The notes: generated by a model from the letters alone, not told the origin. Shown: positions 19,050-28,268, numbered from the stretch's first letter. The stretch is DNA of 64,000 nucleotides from Psychrobacter sp. PG1 (GCF_014897815.1 NZ_JABUZG010000071.1:79894-143893); one strand, 5' to 3'. Numbers and translations are program-made.

Positions 19050-21356
19050 ATGTCCGATGTTATTGATCATACGATTGACCTTATTATTCCTAATGAACCG
19101 ATGGATACTCGCTCAGTCGCAGAGTTCACTGAGCAGGCCTATCTCAACTATGCGATGTACGTCATCATGGATCGGGCGTTACCAAATATCGCCGATGGCC
19201 TAAAACCTGTCCAGCGTCGCATTGTTTACGCCATGAGTGAGCTGGGGCTAAAATCAACGGCAAAAGCGAAAAAATCTGCGCGTACCGTCGGTGACGTCTT
19301 GGGTAAATACCATCCGCATGGGGACAGCGCTTGTTATGAAGCCATGGTGCTCATGGCGCAGCCGTTCAGCTATCGCTATCCGCTCATTACAGGTCAAGGT
19401 AATTGGGGTAGCCCAGATGATCCTAAATCTTTTGCCGCCATGCGTTATACCGAAGCCAAAATGTCGGCTTATGCCAATACCTTGCTTGCAGAACTCGGAC
19501 AAGGCACGGTCGATTGGCAAGATAACTTTGATGGCACGATGCAAGAGCCAACTACCCTACCTGCCCGCCTACCTAACATACTATTAAACGGCACAACAGG
19601 TATCGCAGTCGGTATGGCAACAGACATTCCGCCACATAATCTCAACGAAGTGGTACGCGCGGCTATTCGTTTGCTAAAAAATCCCGAGCTATCAGTTAAA
19701 CAATTAACCCAATCGATACCCGCACCTGATCTGCCAACCCCTGCTGAAATCATTACCAGTAAAAAAGACTTGCAAGCGATGTATGAGACTGGACGCGGCA
19801 GCTATAAAATGCGCGCGACGTTCCATGTTGACCCCAAAGAAAAGAATCTTGTCATCATTGACGCGCTGCCTTACCAAGTCTCCGGTAATAAAATCCAAGA
19901 GCAAATCGCTAAGCTCATGACGGACAAAAAACTGCCTTGGATTACCGATATCCATGATGAGTCAGATCACGAAAACGCTTGCCGTATCGTACTTGAGCTA
20001 AAATCAACACGGGTCGATGTGGCTCGCGTCATGAGCCATCTGTTTGCCAGTACGGATCTAGAAAGCAATTATCGCGTCAATATGAATATGATTGGCCTAA
20101 ACGGTAAGCCGCAAGTCAAAAACCTAAAAGAAATCCTTGATGAATGGCTAATCTGTCGCCGCTCTGTGGTCACGCGCCGTCTGCAATATCGCCTCGATAA
20201 AATCGACAAGCGCTTACACATCCTCGCAGGCTTACTGATTGCTTATCTTAATATTGATGAAGTCATTCGCATCATTCGCGAAGAGGACGATCCAAAGTTA
20301 TCGTTAATGCAAGATTATGACCTGACTGACATCCAAGCCAATGCCATCTTGGATATTCGTCTGCGTCAGCTCGCTAAACTAGAAGAGATTGAGCTACGCC
20401 GCGAGCAAGATGAACTGGCTGCCGAACGCGCGATCATTCAAGAGTATTTGGACAATCCAGACAGTCTGACCAATCTGATGATTGACGAGCTGACAGCCGA
20501 TATGAAAGAACATGGCAATGAGCGCGTGTCACCATTGGCAGAGCGCGAAGAAGCACAAGCATTAAAAGAATCTGACCTTGTACCGAGCGAACCGATCACT
20601 GCCATCCTATCAAAGGCAGGTTGGATTCGTGCTGCCAAAGGTCATGACGTCGATGCTGCTGGCATGAGCTATCGCTCAGGTGACAGCTATCAAGCGCACG
20701 TCCGTGGCAAATCCAATGAGAAAATATATGTGCTCGATAGCACTGGACGCAGCTATAGTATTGATGCGCATAACTTAGCGTCTGCGCGTGGTCAAGGCGA
20801 CCCGCTGACCAGTGTGCTAAAACCGCCAGCAGGTGCTAGCTTTGAGCAGCTATTAACTGGTGCTGACAATCAGCGCATCATCCTCGCTAGCTCCGCAGGT
20901 TATGGCTTTATCAACACCATCGGCAATCTTGATAGCAATCAAAAAGCGGGTAAAAACATCATTAACCTAGCGGCTGATAGTCGATTGCTCCCTGTTGCGC
21001 GTATCGATGCGCCAGTAGAAACGACTGCCAATGCTGATGGTGACAATACCCATGCAAAGGTAGCGCCTGACCATATCGCTGTCGTGACCAATGCTGGATA
21101 TTTACTGATATTTTCCCTCGATGATTTACCTGAACAGGCACGCGGTAAAGGTAATAAGCTAATTAAATTGAAAGAGAATGAGGAAGTGCTCGCCATTACG
21201 CCTCTCAGTCAGCAAGACAGCCTAATTATTACCGCTGGCAAACGCCATGTGACGCTAAAACCAAATGATTTGGCTAATTATACGGGCAGTCGTGGTAATC
21301 GAGGTGGACAATTGCCAAGAGGCTTTCAGAATGTGACGAGTGTTGAGGTTGGGTGA
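19050..21356 (+). CDS. parC: DNA topoisomerase IV subunit A
   Basis: 768 residues. ParC is the DNA-cutting subunit of topoisomerase IV, which unlinks daughter chromosomes. Evidence: the N-terminal breakage domain with [27 protein letters not shown], the quinolone-region [13 protein letters not shown] (HGDSA at about 88-92), and the catalytic Tyr133 in [10 protein letters not shown]. The C-terminal domain is shorter and beta-rich, as in ParC rather than GyrA. I chose the ATG at 19050 (MSDVIDHT) because the longer frame adds 53 hydrophobic residues not seen in ParC. parE is not in this window. Confidence 0.95.
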   Translation: MSDVIDHTIDLIIPNEPMDTRSVAEFTEQAYLNYAMYVIMDRALPNIADGLKPVQRRIVYAMSELGLKSTAKAKKSARTVGDVLGKYHPHGDSACYEAMVLMAQPFSYRYPLITGQGNWGSPDDPKSFAAMRYTEAKMSAYANTLLAELGQGTVDWQDNFDGTMQEPTTLPARLPNILLNGTTGIAVGMATDIPPHNLNEVVRAAIRLLKNPELSVKQLTQSIPAPDLPTPAEIITSKKDLQAMYETGRGSYKMRATFHVDPKEKNLVIIDALPYQVSGNKIQEQIAKLMTDKKLPWITDIHDESDHENACRIVLELKSTRVDVARVMSHLFASTDLESNYRVNMNMIGLNGKPQVKNLKEILDEWLICRRSVVTRRLQYRLDKIDKRLHILAGLLIAYLNIDEVIRIIREEDDPKLSLMQDYDLTDIQANAILDIRLRQLAKLEEIELRREQDELAAERAIIQEYLDNPDSLTNLMIDELTADMKEHGNERVSPLAEREEAQALKESDLVPSEPITAILSKAGWIRAAKGHDVDAAGMSYRSGDSYQAHVRGKSNEKIYVLDSTGRSYSIDAHNLASARGQGDPLTSVLKPPAGASFEQLLTGADNQRIILASSAGYGFINTIGNLDSNQKAGKNIINLAADSRLLPVARIDAPVETTANADGDNTHAKVAPDHIAVVTNAGYLLIFSLDDLPEQARGKGNKLIKLKENEEVLAITPLSQQDSLIITAGKRHVTLKPNDLANYTGSRGNRGGQLPRGFQNVTSVEVG

Positions 21357-21823
21357 TGGTAAATTATTTTTGGGAAATGATCAAACTAGAAACTTTAGTT
21401 AATGGAGTAGCACTCCTTATAGTAGTATGGGCTTTCTCTAAAGTAAAAGGCTACTTTAGTAAAGCACCTTTAGTGTTCAAAAACTTTCAAATATGGTCCC
21501 GTAAGAAAAAACTTATCAAGATCAAGAACCATCGTCATGATGAACGCTACTACTTGAATGAACTGCAACTGTCTCAAAACTGGTTCATTACTTTCTTACT
21601 GGTGATGATAGTAAATTTTTTATTCCTTTTAAATAATAATATCCTAGACTTTTCAATCTGGTTATTTCTATTACTTATGTTCCCAACATTTATTGTAGAG
21701 ATAATATGGCTAAATAAATCGAGTTATGTTGAAGACTTAGCAACATACCAAAAAGGAAATTTAGAATGGAGAAAGCGTAGACAACGTAAAAATAATCGTA
21801 GAAAAAATAGTTATAAAATTTAA
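21356..21823 (+). CDS. membrane protein of unknown function, coupled to parC
   Basis: 155 residues from the ATG that shares its A with the parC stop (TGATG), with GAGG 7 bases before it. Translation is therefore probably coupled to parC. One hydrophobic segment lies at about 12-28, then a basic Lys-rich region, then two helices near 75-92 and 97-115, and a very basic C-terminus (KRRQRKNNRRKN). I recognise no family. Base composition is markedly more AT-rich than parC, which suggests a later insertion at this site. A GTG one codon earlier is an alternative start. Confidence 0.6.
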   Translation: MVNYFWEMIKLETLVNGVALLIVVWAFSKVKGYFSKAPLVFKNFQIWSRKKKLIKIKNHRHDERYYLNELQLSQNWFITFLLVMIVNFLFLLNNNILDFSIWLFLLLMFPTFIVEIIWLNKSSYVEDLATYQKGNLEWRKRRQRKNNRRKNSYKI

Positions 21824-21971
21824 GCATCAAATTAGAGAAACTAGCCTAGTGCGGAATTTTTCTCCCGATAATATTAGGCGTAAGGTGCGTTCCATACACC
21901 TATAAGACTGGTAATATTCGAAAAACCACTGTAAATACCATCTCATTAACAACTAGATTCTAAGGGTAGAA

Positions 21972-22481
21972 ATGCATGAGCAAGTATCAAGTGATTATAA
22001 TCAAGAATCACTTTATTCAATTCATGGAAGAATAGGTCGCATTCGCTTCTTAGTATACAGCCTATTGCTTAATATCATGCTCATACCTCTAGTTTTAATT
22101 GCTGGTGGATTATTTGAGGCTATCTCGTACTTATTTGGTAGCGACAGCCTAATTGCTAATACTTTAATTTTTTTGATTGGTATTTTAACGTTTTTAGTAT
22201 ATTTCTATATCTTACTCACACCTAGCAAACGCAGGCTTAATGACTTGAATAAATCGGGGTGGGTATCTCTTTTGTGGTTCATTCCAATGATTAATATAAT
22301 ATTGTGGCTATGCCTTGTATTTGTTAAAGGAGATATTGGCATAAATAATTATGGCGCACCTTCCAGACCTCCTTCATTATTAATTAAAATTATAGCAGCG
22401 TTAATGCCTATTACAATAATCTTCATGGTTATATGTATTGCATTAGTTTTATCAGTTTTTAAGCATGCATATCAGTTGTGA
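21972..22481 (+). CDS. DUF805 family inner-membrane protein
   Basis: 169 residues. The family pattern is clear: an N-terminal GRIGRIRFLVYSLL (the GRxxRxxF motif), transmembrane helices at about 30-55 and 62-85, the conserved RRLNDLNKSGWVSLLWFIPMINIILWL block, and the GDIGINNYG end typical of DUF805 (YhaH-like) proteins. An additional helix closes the protein. Function of the family is unknown. AAGGG precedes the ATG. AT-rich and without an operon partner. Confidence 0.88.
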   Translation: MHEQVSSDYNQESLYSIHGRIGRIRFLVYSLLLNIMLIPLVLIAGGLFEAISYLFGSDSLIANTLIFLIGILTFLVYFYILLTPSKRRLNDLNKSGWVSLLWFIPMINIILWLCLVFVKGDIGINNYGAPSRPPSLLIKIIAALMPITIIFMVICIALVLSVFKHAYQL

Positions 22482-22532
22482 TTTAATCAAAGCTAACTCA
22501 CTCAGTAAACATAAGGCAAATGCCACCCACTG

Positions 22533-22576
22533 AAAAACCGCCTATACACAATGTATAAACGGCTTCTTGGCGCTAA
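22533..22576. terminator. terminator-like hairpin module, copy 1 (degenerate)
   Basis: AAAAACCG...CTATACAC...GTATAAACGGCTTCTT resembles the two copies at 23601 and 24457. Inner (TATAC/GTATA) and outer (CCG/CGG) pairs are kept but two middle pairs are lost. It lies between the convergent DUF805 and lipoprotein genes. Confidence 0.6.
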
Positions 22577-22648
22577 TAAAAACAAATAACTATTCTGTGC
22601 ATTAATAACACCATACCTGCCTTATTTCCCTACTAAATCTCTTAAAAT

Positions 22649-23482
22649 TTAGTAACCATCTGCCAAAGCTTCTTTAAGAACTAGAAAACCTATAGCTTGG
22701 ATAGGAAGAGTAACTATGTCTACTGCCACACTCACTGGCAACAAAGCAATGCCAAACTTATTAGTATTATCCCTAGTTTTCCAATTTTCATTCAATTGAA
22801 TAGTCATAGGTTGCTTTAGCTTATGGTTTATCTGATCAATATTTTGTACCGCAGAAGCTACTGTGATCTTAATGAACACTGAACGCTGACAGGCTAGACT
22901 TTGTTGTTCAGCGATGACTGATGTCTGACACTTAAAACCAAGATTTTCCAACTGTGGCTGCTCATTATTCTTTACTTCATTTGTCGGCTTTGCATACACT
23001 AGATTGATACGGGTTGATATATTTTTAACTTGACTGGATCCATCTCTATCTCTGTCTATATCAAGAATTAACTCATTTGAATCAGCTTGGGTTTTTTTCT
23101 GAATATCACGAGTTCCGTATTCTCTCTGTGTATCGGAGTCAGAGTAATAGGATGATGGATTAGTATCGATATATAGTGAGCCTAAATCTACTTGAGAGAA
23201 AATTCTGCTGAATATATCAGATGAGGTGTGAGAACTGACCGAAGGTTGCACTAAAAAGCTGTAGTTTTTACCTGCTAAGATCATAGCACCCTCGTATTCT
23301 TTTATTGGTTTATTAGGATATCCAATGGCAATAACTTCCTCAGATAAAATATTTTTTTTATGAATATGATATCCTCCATAATAATCAGATTTAGTGTAGC
23401 TTACAAGACTCGCGGTCGCGCATCCATTTAATACGATTGATGATCCTAAAAGCGTTACTAGCAATAAAGATAGTTTTTTCAT
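22649..23482 (-). CDS. predicted lipoprotein of unknown function
   Basis: 277 residues. A lipoprotein signal peptide with lipobox LNGC puts the lipidated Cys at position 21. The mature protein begins ATASLVSYTKSDYYGG and has a mixed soluble core with a Ser/Asp-rich stretch around 80-140. A hydrophobic C-terminal segment, ALLPVSVAVDIVTLPIQAIGF, is reminiscent of small YceK/YidQ-type lipoproteins, although this protein is much longer. No enzymatic motif is visible. The AT-rich composition matches the neighbouring accessory genes. Confidence 0.72.
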   Translation of the reverse strand: MKKLSLLLVTLLGSSIVLNGCATASLVSYTKSDYYGGYHIHKKNILSEEVIAIGYPNKPIKEYEGAMILAGKNYSFLVQPSVSSHTSSDIFSRIFSQVDLGSLYIDTNPSSYYSDSDTQREYGTRDIQKKTQADSNELILDIDRDRDGSSQVKNISTRINLVYAKPTNEVKNNEQPQLENLGFKCQTSVIAEQQSLACQRSVFIKITVASAVQNIDQINHKLKQPMTIQLNENWKTRDNTNKFGIALLPVSVAVDIVTLPIQAIGFLVLKEALADGY

Positions 23483-23600
23483 AAATACAATCCGTTTAAG
23501 TTATTCAAATAGCAAATGTCTCAGATGATAATACACAACATATGTAGAATTACAACGCTCAACCTTTACGATCTATAAATATAAGATATTGAAAACAACT

Positions 23601-23640
23601 AAAAAGCCGCCTACACAAGGTATAGACGGCTTCTTTACGT
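23601..23640. terminator. terminator-like hairpin module, copy 2
   Basis: AAAAAGCCG, CTA...TAG, CGGCTTCTTTACG: outer GCCG/CGGC and inner CTA/TAG pair with one mismatch between. It lies about 20 bases downstream of the restored BLUF stop on the minus strand, where the A-run gives a T tail. Confidence 0.7.
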
Positions 23641-23661
23641 TAATCAGAATAGAGAACTTAT

Positions 23662-24140
23662 CTAAGGATTATTGGATTCAGCATCTTTAAAAATCGCTGT
23701 CAAAAAGCTTTTAATCTGAGCACTTGTCATTAGATAGGGATTATAATCAGAACCTGCTGAGAAGCTTTTGAGGGCATACTCTTCATCTTCAGCGCTTGAT
23801 GTTAGATGTTTCACTAAAAACCCATTCCATTGACGCGACTCTATTTCCTCTATATTAACAATATTGGGAAAAATAGTTGAATGCTCGTCAAGTATTTTTT
23901 TAAGGCAATATTGATAGCGGGCCTTGTCCCTTGAAAACTTTGAACGAAATAACCTTCACTAATGACTAAAGCTGAAGCTATATTGTTTTCTTCAAAATAC
24001 CTTCGCCAATACTCAAGCGCGCGAGTCAGCTCGATTCCCGAATCTAGGTCGACATTTTTGGCGATATATATCATGTTGATAAGAATATGCTCGCCATTTA
24101 TTTTTTTGCTTTCTGGAGTATGGCTTGTCGCTATAGTCAT
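23662..24140 (-). pseudogene. BLUF-domain (blue-light sensing) protein interrupted by a -1 frameshift
   Basis: The first frame runs from ATG 24140 to a stop at 23850 (96 residues). Shifting back one base at a run of seven A on the coding strand (T at 23895-23901) restores a continuous protein to a TAG at 23662, about 159 residues, the normal size for Moraxellaceae short BLUF proteins. Family features: MIYIAKN with Tyr25, FVQSFQG with Gln67 at the flavin site, then after the shift RQWNGFLVKHL with the usual Trp and a C-terminal YNPYLM...FLTAIF helix pair. The Asn that normally follows the RR pair appears replaced by aromatics (RRYF). It may be a pseudogene, a slippage-expressed gene or a sequencing error. 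Confidence 0.78.
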
Positions 24141-24292
24141 GAGAAACCTTATTTATAAAAACCTGATCTAATTTAAGATAAAGTATAATCAATAAAATTT
24201 TTTTTCTTAGTGGTTTTTTGTCATCTAGCATCATTGTATTTCTAGAAATAACCATTGGAATTTTAATGAAATAGGACGCCTATACTTCTCAG

Positions 24293-24306
24293 AGTACAAT
24301 TGTACT
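24293..24306. promoter_or_regulatory. perfect 14-bp palindrome, possible operator
   Basis: AGTACAATTGTACT is its own complement. Its GTACAAT half is repeated in direct orientation 23 bases further (24317-24323). It lies about 150 bases upstream of the BLUF start. A protein-binding role is inference. Confidence 0.4.
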
Positions 24307-24456
24307 ATAAAAATTGGTACAATGACTGCGATATCATTAGTCTAATAGTTAACAAGCCTAATCTATATATTCCTATAGCACGGTCTCAACCCTAACATAC
24401 GACTGACCCACGATTACTGATGGCTCAGACGTTGCAAACATCACTTACTCTTACTC

Positions 24457-24493
24457 AAAAGCCGTCTATACACGCGGTATAGACGGCTTTTTT
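24457..24493. terminator. terminator hairpin module, copy 3 (intact)
   Basis: A perfect 11-bp stem (24461-24471 with 24477-24487, loop ACGCG) is flanked by AAAA on the left and six T on the right. It lies just downstream of the PEBP-like gene on the minus strand. Confidence 0.85.
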
Positions 24494-24517
24494 ACGCTCA
24501 TTAAAACGACCAAGGCA

Positions 24518-25033
24518 TCAATACCGACCCATCTCAACCGTTGTCTCAGCAAGCACACTATCGCCTTGCCATGCCTGCACATCTACCGTATACAGATGGT
24601 TTTTGCCACCTGAACAAGGTGGTTTATACGCCCCTCCCGCTTCCCCTGCACGGCTACGATATTCCGCGACCATCTCAATCCCGACTGGCACTTCATAAGT
24701 ATGCCCAAACACCCGTGGAATCTCAGCACTCGTAGCACCTTCTGGTAGGTTAAACTCTACAATGCCATGTCCACCATGTTGCATACGTTTATTGCTCACA
24801 TCGTTATAAACGAAAACCAAGCTCTCCGCGCCCATCGGTATGTTTGAAACCGTCATGCTCGGCGTGGCTGGACTTTTGCCACCATAGTTTAGACACTGCT
24901 GCCCTTCAGGTATTTTTTTGCCATTCCAAGCAGCATCGTTAAACTTGACATCCATTGCAAAGGCATTGGCAGATAGTGCCAATGTTGCCAGTGCCGTCAA
25001 AGCGGTGACTGATTTTAAGGTAAAAATTTTCAT
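24518..25033 (-). CDS. exported PEBP-like (YbhB/YbcL-type) protein
   Basis: 171 residues with a signal peptide (about 1-26, ending ANAFA). The mature part has features resembling phosphatidylethanolamine-binding-like proteins: NYGGKSPATPSMTVSNIP, ESLVFVYNDVS, HGIVEFNLP, and near the end KNHLYTVDVQAW. The usual D-x-D/H ligand-site residues are only partly recognisable, so the assignment is moderate. The role of bacterial periplasmic members is unclear. The start at 25033 is preceded by AAAGGAG; an earlier ATG would place nine residues before the signal peptide. Confidence 0.6.
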   Translation of the reverse strand: MKIFTLKSVTALTALATLALSANAFAMDVKFNDAAWNGKKIPEGQQCLNYGGKSPATPSMTVSNIPMGAESLVFVYNDVSNKRMQHGGHGIVEFNLPEGATSAEIPRVFGHTYEVPVGIEMVAEYRSRAGEAGGAYKPPCSGGKNHLYTVDVQAWQGDSVLAETTVEMGRY

Positions 25034-25333
25034 ACTGGCTCCTTTAGGTAGCGGATACACTGATAAAAATCGTTCATCATTTTGTTAACTGATATTGATC
25101 GTTAATCCTAACCTTATAATAAATAGCCACTCTTAAGTTAATTATATCGTTTAGAGTTTTTGTTAATCTTTCAAATAAGCGCAAATCAATCGCAATGCCA
25201 GCAAAGCGAATACCGCAGCAGTAGCCAAATTTGCATCATCGCAGGTTACTTTATAGGTATTTATCTCTTCGGGTGTGTTGTAGTAGTATCTAAATCATTG
25301 GTATTGAAACGACTAAAAAACAATAGGATCATC
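25034..25333. other. divergent intergenic region, nothing specific
   Basis: 300 AT-rich bases between the divergent PEBP-like and Cof-type phosphatase genes. It must contain both promoters, but no convincing pair of hexamers is seen. Confidence 0.4.
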
Positions 25334-26164
25334 ATGTTTATCGAAGACAAAATCGCCAAAGAAAGTATGACTATCAACACTCCAACACCCAAGATCATCT
25401 TTTTTGACATCGATGATACCTTGAGCCGCAATGGCATCATCGCCGAACACAACAAAGCAACACTTGAGGAGCTTGCAGATACTGATATTAAGCTGGTGAT
25501 TTCAACGGGACGCTCCAAAGCCATATTGCCGGTAGATATTTTAGCCTTGCTCGAAGCTGATGTCTTAGATGCGATTATTTGTATGAATGGACAGTATAGT
25601 TTTGATAAAAAGGGTCGGATTAGCCACTATCCGTTGTCCGCTGAGCAAACGGATACCATCGTGCGTCTGTGCCAACAGAGCGAGTTGATTCATAAGTTTG
25701 ACTCTGCCACCCATATCGCTTGGTCAGGTGAAAATGAGCGCTTGCGCGAGTTTAATGCCATCACTCCAAACTCTATCGTTGACCCTGAATATCATAAAGG
25801 AAATACCGTCTATCAATGCTCAGTATTTTTTAACAATCAACAAGAGAAAATGCAGGACGTCAATTTTGCCCAGTACGATTTAAAGCTCGTCCATTGGCAT
25901 CATATCGGCGCAGATATCTTACCGATAGAGGCATCCAAGGCGCGAGGCATTAAAGACGTCTGTCAATACTATAGGGTAGATGCCAGTGAGTGTATGGCGT
26001 TTGGTGATGGAATGAATGATTTAGAGATGTTTGACTTGGTTGGCTATGCAGTAGCAATGGGCGATGCAAAGCAAGAATTGATTGCGCGTGCAGACTTTGT
26101 CACGGGTACGATTGAGGAGCGCGGTATTCAATCGGTGCTTGAGCAGTTTCATATTGCGTCTTAG
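25334..26164 (+). CDS. Cof-type HAD-superfamily phosphatase
   Basis: 276 residues. HAD motif I is FFDIDDTLS with Asp25 and Asp27, motif II is LVISTGRSK (Thr/Ser near 58), and the magnesium loop is FGDGMNDLEMFDLVGYAVAMGDA near 230. This pattern, with a large C2-type cap, is the Cof family that dephosphorylates sugar phosphates, pyridoxal phosphate or flavin precursors; the substrate is not predictable. I chose the ATG at 25334 (AGGA 6-7 bases before); a second ATG at 25367 is possible. The longer upstream frame is not conserved-looking. Confidence 0.88.
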   Translation: MFIEDKIAKESMTINTPTPKIIFFDIDDTLSRNGIIAEHNKATLEELADTDIKLVISTGRSKAILPVDILALLEADVLDAIICMNGQYSFDKKGRISHYPLSAEQTDTIVRLCQQSELIHKFDSATHIAWSGENERLREFNAITPNSIVDPEYHKGNTVYQCSVFFNNQQEKMQDVNFAQYDLKLVHWHHIGADILPIEASKARGIKDVCQYYRVDASECMAFGDGMNDLEMFDLVGYAVAMGDAKQELIARADFVTGTIEERGIQSVLEQFHIAS

Positions 26165-26192
26165 TAATCAGACTTTGCAAATTGCTATTTAT

Positions 26193-26233
26193 CTAGGACG
26201 TGTTCTCACTTTTAAAATAAGGACACGTCCTAG
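26193..26233. repeat. dispersed palindromic element, copy 1 (short form)
   Basis: CTAGGACGTGTTC and GGACACGTCCTAG form inverted ends around a short A/T core, between two convergent genes. Related copies lie at 40485 and 49594; this copy lacks their inner ATCGCCAT block. It may also act as a terminator. Confidence 0.75.
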
Positions 26234-26239
26234 CAAAAT

Positions 26240-26503
26240 CTAACCACGCTTCGTCATTAAACTATAAATCCAACTACCGATTTTATAAAATCCAACAACA
26301 ATCAAAATAAGCACCACCGCTGCCAGCACATAGGCCAACCAAACAGGCACATTACTCAACCAGCCAATCGTAAATGCCAAACCCATGTACGTCTCAACCG
26401 GCCAATTAACGATAGGTGTCGGCGAGCCAGCGTTAAACATGGTCATAAAGGCAATTATGCCAAGCACAGCAGTAATCAGTCCAGCGCGTTTACGATTATT
26501 CAT
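26240..26503 (-). CDS. small membrane protein of unknown function
   Basis: 87 residues with two strong transmembrane segments (about 8-24 and 54-78) separated by a region with FNAGSPTPIVNWPVETYMG, and ending in a short basic tail (MTKRG). GAGGC lies before the ATG. I recognise no family. It is convergent with the Cof-type phosphatase gene and separated from it by a palindromic repeat. Confidence 0.6.
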   Translation of the reverse strand: MNNRKRAGLITAVLGIIAFMTMFNAGSPTPIVNWPVETYMGLAFTIGWLSNVPVWLAYVLAAVVLILIVVGFYKIGSWIYSLMTKRG

Positions 26504-26907
26504 CTTTTGCCTCTTTTAATTCGAACCATTTAATTAACATTCAATTGTTTTTATTTTATCGGTAATCTTTGCATCTTATAAAAACCACGTCGTAAACTCA
26601 TGGCTTAAGGGTAAAGCAGCTCTCATCATAGCATGATTATTTACGCTTATTATCTTACTCAAAGACAGCAGTAAATCTCATATTTGTGATTTTATAGATT
26701 CTTCAGCCAGTTATCAGCGCCACTTTTAACAATATTATGAAGAACGAACTTCTTTCTTGCCCTTTAAATTCTTAACAATCATAGCCATAATAGTTTCACA
26801 ACTGGCTCGATACCTTATATTCAGCACTTAGTATTTAGCCCTTAGCTTCCATTATCTATTATTTAACTTTTTACTCATTTGCATCATTCTTATTTAGGAG
26901 AGATATT
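26504..26907. other. AT-rich divergent intergenic region
   Basis: About 400 bases with many A/T runs between two divergent genes. A good AGGAG ribosome-binding site for the PotD-like gene is at 26896-26900. No ORF, repeat or promoter pair is confidently visible. Confidence 0.45.
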
Positions 26908-28029
26908 TTGACTCATTTATCATCGCCCCACAACATTGCTCGTAGCGCTCGTATACTACCAAAAGCACTATTAGCCGTGGCTGTTGGGCTAGCACTTGCT
27001 AGCTGTAGCAAGTCAGACAATACGGCGGCTGATGGTACAGCGGCGAGTGCTGAAACGCTCAATCTGTATAACTGGTCAGAGTATATGCCGCAAGAGATTC
27101 TCGATGGCTTTACTGAAGAGACAGGTATTCGGGTCAATTACACCACCTTTGATTCTAACGAAGCTATGTACGCCAAGCTTAAATTGCTCGATGACTCTAG
27201 CCAATATGACTTAGCCATCCCATCAACATATTATGTCGAAAAAATGGCCAAAGAAGGCTTGCTGCAAGAGCTCGATAAATCTAAATTAAGCAACTTTAAG
27301 AATCTTGATACGTCTTTTACCAATACCAAGGTTGATCCAGAGAACAAATATTCGATTCCTTATATGTGGGGCAGCACCGGTCTTGCCATTAATGGTGACA
27401 AGGTCGATCCTGCAACCGTAAATAGCTGGAACGATTTATGGCGTCCTGAGTATAAAGGGCAAGTGATGCTGATGAACGATATGCGCGAAGTGTTTGGCAT
27501 GGCGCTATTGACCCTTGGGCATTCAGGTAATAGTAAAAATCCTGACGAAATCAAAGCCGCTTATGAGAAGCTCACGACCTTGATGCCAAATGTGAAGACC
27601 TTTAACTCGGATGCCTCGCGCATGCCTTATATGGAAGGCGAAACCACGGTTGGTATGAGTTGGAATGGCGAGGCAATTATCGCCAATAACGAAGGCTTGA
27701 CCAGCTTGGTTTATAAATATCCAACTGAAGGCGCTATCTTGTGGATGGATAACTTTGTCATTCCAAAAAACGCCAAACAGGTCGATGCAGCCCACAAGTT
27801 TATTGATTACTTACTGCGTCCTGAGAACTCTAAAATCGTCAGCGAAGAGATTGGTTATGCGTCGCCTAATATGGCTGCGCGTGAGATGATGCCAGAAGAG
27901 GTGAGAAACAATCCAACCATTTATCCGAGCAAAGACGTACTGGCAAAAGCGGAGTTCCAAGAAGATGTGGGCGATGAAGCATTGCAAGTATATCAGCAGT
28001 ATTGGGATAAGCTAAAAACTGGTCGTTAA
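26908..28029 (+). CDS. PotD/PotF-like polyamine-binding lipoprotein
   Basis: 373 residues from a TTG start, chosen because AGGAG is 7 bases upstream and no ATG precedes the mature protein. The N-terminus has a signal peptide with lipobox LASC (Cys33). The mature part begins with LNLYNWSEYMPQEILDGFTEE, the classical start of spermidine/putrescine-binding proteins, and continues with YDLAIPSTYYVEKM, IPYMWGSTGLAIN, GMSWNGEA and WMDNFVIPKNA near positions expected for polyamine-contacting residues. It would capture polyamines for an ABC importer. The potABC partners are not adjacent, so it relies on a transporter elsewhere or has another ligand. Confidence 0.88.
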   Translation: MTHLSSPHNIARSARILPKALLAVAVGLALASCSKSDNTAADGTAASAETLNLYNWSEYMPQEILDGFTEETGIRVNYTTFDSNEAMYAKLKLLDDSSQYDLAIPSTYYVEKMAKEGLLQELDKSKLSNFKNLDTSFTNTKVDPENKYSIPYMWGSTGLAINGDKVDPATVNSWNDLWRPEYKGQVMLMNDMREVFGMALLTLGHSGNSKNPDEIKAAYEKLTTLMPNVKTFNSDASRMPYMEGETTVGMSWNGEAIIANNEGLTSLVYKYPTEGAILWMDNFVIPKNAKQVDAAHKFIDYLLRPENSKIVSEEIGYASPNMAAREMMPEEVRNNPTIYPSKDVLAKAEFQEDVGDEALQVYQQYWDKLKTGR

Positions 28030-28093
28030 TCACTGTTTTTTATAGCTGTTTTTTATAGCTATTTTTAATAACTTTTTTAACAACTGTTACCGC

Positions 28094-28128
28094 AAAAAAA
28101 CGCTGACTTAATAAAGTCAGCGTTTTTT
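28094..28128. terminator. bidirectional terminator after the PotD-like gene
   Basis: A perfect 9-bp stem (28101-28109 with 28114-28122, loop AATA) is flanked by seven A and six T, between convergent genes. Confidence 0.92.
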
Positions 28129-28268
28129 ATTTATTCTTTATTGTCTTTTATTTAGCTTTTATAGTCGGTTCAATATAATTTGGATACAAGGAAGGCGAAC
28201 GAAAGTACTACCAATAGTAGACTAAGCGAGCCTAACACCGTATCTGATTTATATAGGATTGACTATAT

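Larger units (their letters stand above)
24141..24517. other. spacer with a palindromic operator-like site and a terminator
   Basis: About 375 bases between the BLUF gene start and the PEBP-like gene end. Contains the perfect 14-bp palindrome at 24293-24306, a further GTACAAT at 24317-24323, and the terminator module at 24457-24493. No ORF. Confidence 0.6.

Noticed and set aside
22533..24493. Integron attC-like interpretation of the three hairpin modules
   Set aside because: The core-site consensus (RYYYAAC / GTTRRRY) is not present at the ends and no integrase is in the window; terminator-like edges explain them better.
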